Shown: one piece after another, positions 56,001 through 64,000 of the stretch | Position numbering within the stretch: position 1 is the stretch's first letter | How the letters are laid out: the number at the start of each line of letters is the position of its first letter | Origin: Amanita rubescens | Taxonomy: Eukaryota; Basidiomycota; Agaricomycetes; Agaricales; Amanitaceae | NCBI GenBank assembly: GCA_015039365.1 | Contig: WION01000028.1 | Coordinates: 248,001 to 312,000, forward strand | DNA: 64,000 nt | Reading direction: 5' to 3' | Made by a program: the position numbers and the translations under genes | The notes under the pieces: model-generated | Database searches by the model: none | The model's input: only the letters and a program-made list of their open reading frames with translations | What the model was told of the DNA's origin: nothing

Positions 56001-56939
56001 CCTTGTTAATGGCAAACCTCTAAAGTCATCTCTAAAATCTTCAAATTCTTCTCCATCACTCGTCATTCAACCATCTCGAACACGTTCAGAGCCAACTACC
56101 CCATTGTTAGCTCAGAAAAATGTTCATTTCCCAGAAGGTGACCTTGTTTCCGTCCGCGTCTTCAATCGTTCTGCAAGACCGGCTTCCCTCTCAAAGCCTT
56201 TTGGAGATGATACGGAGACAGAGACAGAGACCGACAACAACGGCGTTGCAGCTTGGCCAGCCGCTGCTTCCTATTTTAAATCCCTCGCCGTTGCAAAACC
56301 TGCCAAAAAATCTTACCAACTAGACGCTGAAAAATGTTCTGTGGTCCCACACAAGCACGAACAGCTCGACCGCTACTCCAATGTCCATCTCGAGAGCCTC
56401 CAACTCAAATCCTCTCCAACGGTCTCTCCCGTTGTCTCATGCTCCATCCTCGTCCGCAATGTGGCTTTTGAGAAAACGGTCGCGGTTCGTTTCACCCTCG
56501 ACAATTGGCAGACCACCAGCGAGGTTTTGGCTCGCCACCAGGCTTCCCTCGCTCGTCTTCCGGAACATTTTCCCCGCTCGTCACAGCGTCATCGCCCTGT
56601 ACCACCCCAGGTTGTGCCTATGGTCTCACCATCGGCGATCTCGTAGCCAAGGCGCCCGAATGGGACCGTTTTTCGTTTACAATCAAACTCGAGGATTACG
56701 CTCAGCATCTAGATCAGAAAACGATGTGGCTAGTTGTGAGGTACACCGTTCCAGGCTCTGGCGAGGACAGTGGCAGTGAATGGTGGGACAACAACGCATG
56801 TGCGAATTACAAATTATGGTTTAGAGCGGCCAGTTCTAGTGCGTTCTTTCTTTCTTTTATCGCTCAAGCCCTCGTTTCTAACGTTATATCCAGCCCCTCA
56901 ATCGCTGCCCAAGTTGTCTTCCCCCACCTCCCGCTCTAA
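55940..56939 (+). pseudogene. CBM21-domain protein (PP1 glycogen-targeting subunit type), frameshifted
   Basis: An open frame runs RTTSTPVLLVNGKPLKSS, then TTPLLAQKNVHFPEGD, then the start of a CBM21 domain: NVHLESLQLKSSPTVSPVVS, ILVRNVAFEKTVAVRFTLDN, WQTTSEVLARHQ. The second half of the domain is in another frame: GLTIGDLVAKAPEWDRFSFT, IKLEDYAQHLDQKTMWLVVR and EWWDNNACANYKLWFR. The frames cross between about 56560 and 56620 with no convincing intron, so an indel is likely. CBM21 proteins of fungi (Gac1-like) tether protein phosphatase 1 to glycogen. A 1-2 nt sequencing error is an alternative explanation. Confidence 0.78.
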
Positions 56940-57365
56940 TTCTGTCCCCTCCCAGCACCAACTAAACCCGCACGGACCCATCCATTACCACCTTCGTCTT
57001 CCTTTGCCCTGTCATCTCTCATATCACCAACAATAACCGGAATGCCACCCAATGCGCCCATGTCTTTGTCACATTGTGGTCTCCCCTCACACAGACATCG
57101 CAAACAGTCGTGGCCTCTCCATCATGTACACGTCTGAGTCTTGAGGCCAGACTAACACCCCAGTATATGGAATTCTGCTATCCCCAGTCATCAAGCCCAC
57201 CACCCGGTGGCCCGTCCTTCCTGGCTGTATTCTCAGGTCAACCTCAAATGCCCGTACCCTCGACGCTGGCGTCTGATCCTGTCACGGCCTTACTTCTAGC
57301 TGATGTGCCGAAGAGCGGTCCGCCGTTTCACAAGCGAGCTCAGTGGTTGGGTCCTGGACCGACAC
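56940..57365 (+). other. Region 3' of the CBM21 frame, no gene recognised
   Basis: An open plus-strand frame (57074-57385) is Ser/Thr/Pro rich without domain signal. It could be a degraded C-terminal part of the CBM21 protein. Confidence 0.3.
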
Positions 57366-57490
57366 CTATCACTTTCCTTATATAGATAAATAACGTTCGT
57401 CACTTTCCGTACACAGGTAAAATGCGTTCGTCACTTTCCCTTATATAGATAAATCACGTTCGTCACTTTTCCTTATATAGATAAACCATG
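57366..57490. repeat. Short tandem repeat, ~37 bp unit
   Basis: Three and a half copies of a unit containing CGTTCGTCACTTTCC, TTATATAGATAAA. One copy is diverged (CGTACACAGGTAAA). Confidence 0.85.
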
Positions 57491-58857
57491 TCCACCAACA
57501 CTCCCTAGGTACGAAATGCCGTTTCACATAACCCCGTCAATGAGGCGAAAGCAGCGATGAGGCCTGAGGCCTGAGGTGTGAATAGCACAGGAAAAGCTGC
57601 AAAAGGGAACGGGAAAATGACACCAAAAGCTGGCTGGCTGAGCCCCCAGTAACGACTAACAAACACTTGGTACTATGGGCCGCTGCTTTGCACGGCAGGT
57701 CCGAGGCCCTTTTTTTTGCAATTTACTCCGCAAAGATGGATACTTGTAAAGACAAGGTTTACATTGTTGTAATATAAAGTATGACAATGGTGGCAATAGA
57801 ACAGACAAAACTGGTAATTTGCACGAGACATGAGTAGACTGATTACCATTACACCAATTGCACAAACAAGCCAAGGACGATTGTCGAACAAGGCTCCCAC
57901 CACTAGTCACGAGTATGAAAAATGAGGTCCCAACCCACGCGTGAATCCGTGATGATGTTGTGCTCACCGTCAAGGGAATCGTGAGGTCAATGAGTATGAC
58001 CTTTCTTTCCAGCACCGAAGTACGACTAGATGTCCAGAGCTTCTGGACAAAGAAACACAACCCAACTTGCGGAACACTCGGAGAAGTAGAGCGGCTCAAC
58101 AACCACAGACTCACGCAGGTGAAAACGTCATCCACCTCGCATTACAACCATCCACCCAAAGCGGTCCTTGCCATCCTTCTGGCTGGATCCTAACATCATC
58201 TAAACTTCAAGGAATGTTCATAGATATGAATACGGGCAAATTGGTAGCGATGCTTACCGTTGAAACAATAAAGAGAAGGCCGACGTGGAACAGTGTTCGG
58301 CCAAAGGGGCTACGGAGGTCTGACCGATGTGCTTAAGTGCGATAGAGTGCCGAGAGCGAAGGAGAAGGAACGGAACGGTGACCGAGTCACCGAGCGAGAA
58401 GGAGAACGGAAATCGGACGCAAGGGAACGAGAAAGAGAGCGGAAGTGAGACCGGCTGTATATTCGATGTCCAACTACTACAGACAATGCCGTATATATAC
58501 TACGAGGACATGAGGCTTACCTGCGACGAGCCTTCCTCCGAGTCCGTTGGTCCGTGCGCGTCTAGGTGCCCCGTTGCGTTCGAATATCGCTCAAGTTGCG
58601 GGAATGGCCCTGTCGGAATATGGCCGAAGGTCGTTGGCGCGAAGGTTTGACTTCGGAAGCTTCCGTGATGCGTGATGTGATGCCGAGAATCGGAATGCGG
58701 TGCGCTTCGGTGTTCGGTTCCAACGTAGCCGGAACCGGCTCGTTACACCTCCCGGGGTCTTTTAATACTGACCTCCTGGTCAGGTCCGAGGAGATAAGAG
58801 GGCGATAAGAGATAGAGGGGAGTGGAGGGTGGGTTCTTCTCTTCCTCTTCTACAATC
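57491..58857. other. No gene recognised
   Basis: A minus-strand frame (57656-58135) contains a hydrophobic stretch and could be an exon remnant of a membrane protein, but nothing is recognised. At about 57670-57703 is a copy of the GGGCC-CTTTGC-GGCA motif seen at 49.9 and 52.4 kb. The final 120 bp should contain the promoter of the gene at 58858; TTTTAATA at 58759 is a weak TATA candidate. Confidence 0.4.
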
Positions 58858-59959
58858 ATGTCGGCCGTATCCGCAGGCGGTGGGAGCAGTGTCACGAAGC
58901 TGATAGCGCGCAAGCTGGACAAGCACGTCGAGGCGTTTGGCGAGCGGTTGCTGGATGTGCCAGAGGGGGAAGTAAACTTGAGCAATGAGGGGGATGTCCG
59001 GAAATGGCTAGAGCTGGCGAAGAACGACGTGGTGAGTAAGGGGTACGTTGTCGTTGGCGGAAACTTAATCGTGTCCAGGAGAAGATCCGGACGTATAGCC
59101 GGGAGCTTGCAGATGCGGGGTCAACGACAAAGCTTGTTTCAGTCATCACGGATGGCCTCGTCCAGTACGATAAGCTCGGCGTCGGTCTACGAGAACTTAG
59201 TACAACGGTGAACCTGGCAAGGTCCTCCTCCGGGGCGAGTTTGCGTCCAGAGGACTCTGCGAGCCATATCAGTTCCGGTTCGGTTGCGCGAAGTAGCGTC
59301 CTAGAAAGGTCGTCGCATGCGGGTGCGCCTGCTGGCCGTCAAACTGTCCCAGAAGTGCCAGTCGTCGATTTCAAGAGACCTGCGCCGAGGCCTCGTACTA
59401 CACGCAGTAAGGTCGCTCCGGCTGTCGGTTCAGAGTTGATTTCCCTTCAACAGGTACGTTGGTGATGGACTATGTCGCGGTCCCTCAGCTGATGCCCGAA
59501 TCGCAGCGCTGCGAAACTTGCGTAAGGCTGAATAAGGCCTGTGTCTTCTCCGGCGACCATACGGCATGCGATCTCTGTCGAGCGAAGAAGGTAAGGTGCG
59601 CCATGCCTGGTGCGGATGCTCCTGTTGTGCGATCCTCAAGCGTCGCGTCGTCGGCTGCTAAGAGCATTCCGTCGTCTTTGGCGCGAGGTGTAGGCGCACT
59701 TGGGGTATCGGGCTCGTCGGTGAAGACGCCGTCTCGGTCGGATAAACGGAAGATCGAGGTTGGGAGTAGTCCGGAGGAGCAACCTCCGCGTAGGCGTAGC
59801 AAGACGGATCTGAAGGAGGCCGGTGACGTGGAGACGGGTTCTGAAGGCGGTTCGGGAGCAGGTAAGACGAAGGCGGGCTATGAGGATCGTATCGGCAGGC
59901 TGGAGAGGAAGCTGACGAGATTCCAGGACCTTTACAAGCGGTCGGTGGAGGACTTCTAG
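58858..59959 (+). CDS. Zinc-cysteine-cluster protein, possibly truncated at a transposon junction
   Basis: Start MSAVSAGGGSSVTKLIARKL. Intron 1 (GTGAGT at 59032 to TGTCCAG at about 59079) and intron 2 (GTACGT at 59453 to ATCGCAG at about 59505) give one frame: KIRTYSRELADAGSTTKLV, a Ser-rich linker, then a Cys cluster RCETCVRLNKACVF with ACDLCRAKKVRC resembling a Zn(II)2Cys6-like cluster, a Ser/Arg-rich stretch and a C-terminal coiled coil RIGRLERKLTRFQDLY. It ends SVEDF-TAG; that TAG is created by the first bases of the antisense integrase sequence of the neighbouring Gypsy element. The true C-terminus may therefore be lost. Such clusters bind DNA or RNA in fungi; a repeat-associated role is possible. 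Confidence 0.65.
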
Positions 59960-62539
59960 AGCAGCTACATATGGCGTTCCGTTGTCGGTGACAATGACTT
60001 CTATGGCTCCGTGGCGGCAGAGAATATCTTCGAATATGAACTTGGCGATAGCTGTTGCGTTTTCGGAGCGGAGCATTTTGTACTCGGGCCATGCGGAGAG
60101 AGAGCATCTTGCTTGCGTGATGTAGGTAAATCCGCCGGATGCTGGCATCTTCATGGTGTCCATGTGTACGATTCGGAAGAGACCTCCGGGCTCTGGAACA
60201 GTCGGCGGAATGTGTAGGCGTTGGGCGTTTCGGATCTGGCAGTTATGACACGTCCGGACGTACCATTTAACGTCGTAGTCAAGGGAGGACCACCAGAAAC
60301 GGTCTCAGATACGAGCGCGAGTCGCGAAGATGCCTTTGTGTCCGGTGTCATCATGTGCTTCCTGTATGATCTGTAGTCGCTTGGAGTCGTTGAGGATGAC
60401 GAGCTTGTGTCGGCGGTGATCGTCTCGGTACCAGAGCCGGTCGCCTTGAATAAAGAATCGCTTGGCCTTGTTGAGCCATTGTCGGAATCGATCGGCTGAC
60501 ATGTCGGGCGGCCGTTGCGGGTTTTTGAGGTAGGCTTCAATCCTGAGTATGTCGGCGTCTCGGGCTAGCTGTTTTTCGGATCGGGAGAATATGTCGGGGC
60601 CGTCAGTTCCGGTGGCGTAGCATGCGGCGGTGAGGTGCGGCTTGAAAGTCCAGTTGGCGGCCTCGATACAGAATGCGTTAGCTTCGTCAATCCAGTCGTC
60701 CGGGTCGGAGTCGTCTGGAGGCTCGTCCTCTTCGGATGCTCGGCGCCTAGATAATCCGTCGGCGGGAGTGTGCTTCTTTGCGGAGACGTGGCGAAGTTTG
60801 AAGTCGAAGAGGAGGATTCCTGCTATCCATCTGTTAATCGTGTTATTCGGCTGGATATCCGGGTTATTGATCATTCCTTTAATATACTTAGCGTCCACCT
60901 CGACTACAAGATTTTTGACGCCGATGATGAATATCCGGGTAGCTTTGAGCGCGCGGAAGAGTCCGTAAAGCTCGAGTTTGGCCTGGGAGTATCGTTGTTC
61001 TCGCTCGTTGAAGGTAATAGATCCATAGCGGTTCGGATAGCGCTTCTTGTCGGGACCGATCTGTGATAGCCAGTATCCGACAGCGTACCAGGATGAGTCG
61101 ACGGCTAGGATAACCTCGAGAAGTGATTCGTAGTCGATGCCTCGGATGGCGTTGCAATTGATAGCGATGAGCTTGAGGTTCTCGAAGGCGGCGATATGGT
61201 GACCAATAAATTCGAACTCGACGCCCTTCCGTAGGAGTTCCGAGAGTGAGCGAGCGTGTTCGGCATAGTCTTTGACGTAGATGCGGATGGTGCCCATAGT
61301 TCCTAGAAAACCTCTAACTTCGGTGATAGATTCGGGGATAGGCCAGTTCCTGATCTTTTCGATTCGTGAGTCGTCCGGAAGGCGTCCTTCGTAAGTGCAT
61401 TTGTGTCCGACGACGATAGCTTCTGGAATACAGAAAAATGACTTCTTTCCGGAAAAGGTACCGCCGGCGTGTTTGACGCGTTGGATAACTCGGTTAATGT
61501 TCTGGATGTGTTCCCATACGAAGCGTCGGATGCCAGAATTTTCGGGGATGGTCTCGAAGGTTCCGTCGGGGAGCTCGTAGCGGGTTTTCGGTCCTTTACA
61601 GGGGCAGTCGTCGACGAAGGGTTTGGTGACATGCGGAATTTCATCTTGAAGGATATAGGTGAGGTCGCCGTGCTGGATCTGCATCGAGTTGGTGTATCCC
61701 ATCGGAATAGACGTGAGGCGGAAGGTACCGAGAGGCGTTTGGAAGGTCGTAAGGTCTCGGGATTCGGTGGCAAGGCGGCGCTGGTCAAAACCGACGAATA
61801 GATCAAAGGTAGCGTAGCATGAGTACCCACCAAATGACTCGGCGAGTAGTTCTACGTTCGGCGGCTGTCCAGAGTCTTTGATAGTGACGGCGTTAAGCGG
61901 CTGTAGGTCGTGGACGATGCGCAATGATTTCCCGTCTTTCTTGTAAACGCAGAACCAGTGGGACCGATAGGATGAGCTGGACGGCTCGTAGACTCCGGAA
62001 GCGATTTTGTCTTTGATGATGCGTACGATCTCGTTGTATTTGCCAGGCGGAATCGGCATGTTCTTTAGCGTCCAGGGCACGTGTTCAATGGTCGGAATCA
62101 CCACGGGGTCGAAGTAGTCGTCGGAGAACTTCCCTTTCTCTGCTTCGGTCCATGCGAAGCCTTTTTCGTGTATGCGGATTAGATGGTGGATGAGCTTTTC
62201 TTCTTCGGCGGTTAAGAATCCAGTGGGGTTGATATTTTGTGCCTGCATTCGTTCTTTGGTGTATCGGGTTCCTGGGGTAAAGTCCGGTGGCTGTGTCGGA
62301 AGGGTAGGGAGATCGGCGAGGGGATCGGATGGTATGCGGCGGATAATTCGGAATTTCTCGGGTAGCGTGGTAGCGACTGGCTTAATTCGGTTGGCGACTT
62401 TCTTATATGCTAGTGTTTCGGCGGCGGGGACAAAATTAAATTCGAGCTCTGTAGTACTGATATGTCCGTTGTAAGGTAAGAGTATATTACCGATCATTCT
62501 GGGCGCGGTCAACATGTCCAAGAAATGCTCCTCCGACAA
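59957..62539 (-). pseudogene. pol: Gypsy pol (RT-RNase H-integrase), with internal stop and truncation
   Basis: RT: VYEPSSSSYRSHWFCVYKKD, LRIVHDLQPLNAVTIKDSG, FDLFVGFDQRRLA, TFQTPLGTFRLTSIPMGYTN, and the active site PFVDDCPCKGP (FVDD at residues 308-311). RNase H: EVILAVDSSWYAVGYWLSQ through HVSAKKHTPADGLSRR. The frame stops at TGA 60305-60307, but integrase sequence continues in the same frame (DRFWWSSLDYDVKWYVRTCH, CQIRN, then DTMKMPASGGFTYI and VTDNGTPYVAAL). It ends at the junction with the plus-strand gene at 59957, before the catalytic Glu. No ATG begins the frame; the first open codons extend to about 62755. Non-autonomous. Confidence 0.88.
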
Positions 62540-62787
62540 GTGGTATGGGTTGTCTCCCTTTCCAACTGTGTAAACGGTCGGCGCGTCGGTAGTTTCGGGC
62601 GTTGGCGTAGTGGCATCGGGGTCAGCGGGATTAGCGATCGTCGGTTGATTAAAGATGGTTGTGGGTGTGATATCGTGTATGTGCGGCGTAGATGTATGTA
62701 CGTTTGGCAGTTCTTCATTATTGACATGTTTGGTGGGCGACTGCGGATTCCGAGCGTCTCATCTCCGTGTGGGCGATTCATCGACAA

Positions 62788-64000
62788 TTAAAAACCCGTT
62801 TTGACGGTATGTGCTCCGCATGTGCTGCGGGACGATCTCGGGCGTGTGACAAGGACGGCGGAGGTTTTAGATTCGGGGCAGGTGATCGTGATGTCCTGGT
62901 TGCCATTGGGGTAGTCGCGGGTGACGGCGGAGAGCAGGGTGAAGAATGGGCGGCCGAGTAAAACTTCGTAAGGTGCGTCTTCCACGATGTATGCTTGGAC
63001 TTGGACCGGTAATCCGCCGATAGTCAGGGTGAGGTTTTCGGTGATGCCAAGGGTCCAGTTCGATGTGCCGTTAGCGGTTTCCATCATGATGCGCCTAGAA
63101 GCGGAGTAGCCGGAGCCTGTGCGTTCCCATTTGTCCTTTCTGATGACGATAATCTGAGAGCCGTTGTCGACGACGCATTCGCATTTGACGGATCCGCTGA
63201 AAGTACCGTCTACGACTCGGAGGGTCTCGATAGGCTTAGTAGTGGCCATGAGAACATCGATCGGATCGTCTTCCGGGGGCTCGGTTTCAGTGGCGGAGAC
63301 CTCATTGCTAGATGCGGATTCAACGCATTTGGCGGTAACCAATTGACGTAAGTCTTTTTGGATGGCCGGGGATATTGCAATGAGGTCCTTAGCGGCTAGG
63401 GTCACGGGTAGGCTGAGAAGATGGTCTATGATTCGCTGGGCGGCGGTCGTGTCATCGATCGGCGAGCGAAACTTGAAAGCGGGAGTATCTTTTTCTTTTC
63501 CTTTGGACGTGGAAGCGACGGGCGGTGTCGTGGGCTGTGGCGGAGCGGGGGTCTGCTTGGATCGGGGCATAGCGGTAGAGTTTTTCTTTTGTTCGGCTGC
63601 GAATGTTTCGGCATGATCGGAGATCTCCAGCAGGTTGGCGGAGGCTACGCGTGGCTGCGGCGTGTTCGGCTGTGGATTGTCCTGAAGCCATTTATCAACA
63701 CGTTCTTTGAACCATCGTCCGTGCATTCGGTATTTATCCATATTCGGTTCCTCGCCATTCAGGAGCTGTATGCGGCCATCAACTAGCCTGATCTTGCCTT
63801 GTCTGACGTATTCGTCCCTGACTCGGCACCAAGGAGTTCGGTGCTCTGAATCTCCACAGAAAACGCATCCGTTGAAGAGTCGTTGGGCGAAAGTTTCTGC
63901 TGCCTGTGCGGTCGGAGGGGCGGTTGGATAGGAAGGGGCGACTGGCGCAGGCGCGGGTGCAGGCGTGGGAGGCGTGGTAGCTGCAAGGAGTGCTATCGCA
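62788..64000 (-). CDS. gag-pro: Gypsy gag-protease (partial, 5' end outside window)
   Basis: Open from the window edge. A Pro/Ala-rich stretch, then the CCHC zinc knuckle CVFCGDSEHRTPWC (63826-63867), then KYRMHGRWFKERVDKWL and a low-complexity linker. A retropepsin-like domain follows with CVVDNGSQIIVIRKDKW (D-N-G-S active site in place of the usual D-S/T-G) and YEVLLGRPFFTLLSAV. The stop TAA is at 62788-62790. Gag packages RNA and the protease matures it. The pol frame opens about 30 nt later in another frame. Confidence 0.85.
   Translation of the reverse strand, partial: AIALLAATTPPTPAPAPAPVAPSYPTAPPTAQAAETFAQRLFNGCVFCGDSEHRTPWCRVRDEYVRQGKIRLVDGRIQLLNGEEPNMDKYRMHGRWFKERVDKWLQDNPQPNTPQPRVASANLLEISDHAETFAAEQKKNSTAMPRSKQTPAPPQPTTPPVASTSKGKEKDTPAFKFRSPIDDTTAAQRIIDHLLSLPVTLAAKDLIAISPAIQKDLRQLVTAKCVESASSNEVSATETEPPEDDPIDVLMATTKPIETLRVVDGTFSGSVKCECVVDNGSQIIVIRKDKWERTGSGYSASRRIMMETANGTSNWTLGITENLTLTIGGLPVQVQAYIVEDAPYEVLLGRPFFTLLSAVTRDYPNGNQDITITCPESKTSAVLVTRPRSSRSTCGAHTVKTGF

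Larger units (their letters stand above)
59957..64000 (-). mobile_element. Ty3/Gypsy element, truncated at the integrase, running off the window
   Basis: Read downward: gag with a zinc knuckle and protease (64000-62788), RT and RNase H (62539-60305), then part of integrase to about 59957. The 5' LTR would lie beyond 64000. The 3' part of integrase and the 3' LTR are missing. The codon use is GC-rich, unlike the A-rich chromovirus at 28.7 kb, so it is a different lineage. Confidence 0.88.

Noticed and set aside
1..64000. tRNA, rRNA or other structural RNA genes
   Set aside because: None recognised by eye. A covariance-model scan would be needed to exclude small ones.

Overview
The window is fungal nuclear DNA, almost certainly from a basidiomycete of the Agaricomycetes. 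Genes carry many short phase-varied introns of about 45-70 nt. The gene families (a basidiomycete-type G-domain protein, Ariadne-type RBR E3 ligase, CNH protein, CBM21 glycogen-targeting subunit, short F-box proteins) and the dense retroelements fit that group. Exons were read by eye from splice signals and reading frame; nothing was run.

Layout. 1-12.2 kb is an ordinary gene block: the 3' end of an unidentified gene, a membrane-anchored hypothetical protein, mitochondrial GatB (minus), a TRP/Flc-like membrane protein, a CNH-domain protein (minus) and a vWA-domain protein. 12.9-18.3 kb (minus) holds the most remarkable object: a G-domain GTPase-like gene whose N-terminal half has normal exons. 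Its C-terminal half appears to be built from 50 consecutive exons of exactly 3 nt, one codon each and all in phase 0, separated by normal 49-78 nt introns. About 2 kb of this run has become a ~65 bp tandem array in which each unit is one intron plus one codon. All exons together predict an uninterrupted 481-codon protein from 65 exons.

19-28.7 kb is decayed: a possible coiled-coil gene, an endonuclease/exonuclease/phosphatase pseudogene split by a 407 bp solo LTR with a 5 bp target duplication, and a tandem pair of F-box genes (one with a nonsense codon, one truncated) followed by CpG-poor repeat DNA. 28.7-47.1 kb is a nested retroelement pair: a Tf1/sushi-like chromovirus (518 bp LTRs, chromodomain integrase, apparent self-priming site) carrying a third ORF downstream of pol. 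That ORF is split by a complete 10.07 kb Ty1/copia element (705 bp LTRs, TSD TTAAC), which itself has an extra ORF ahead of gag-pol. The chromovirus abuts a truncated LINE fragment.

48-57.5 kb contains duplicated fragments, a minisatellite inside a CpG-poor block bounded by inverted repeats, an Ariadne RBR pseudogene bounded by inverted repeats with subterminal repeats, and a frameshifted CBM21 gene. 58.8-64 kb holds a Zn-cysteine-cluster protein gene (plus) meeting a truncated Gypsy element (minus, FVDD reverse transcriptase) that runs off the window. The live host genes thus sit mainly at 0.7-18.3 kb; most of the rest is transposon-driven decay.
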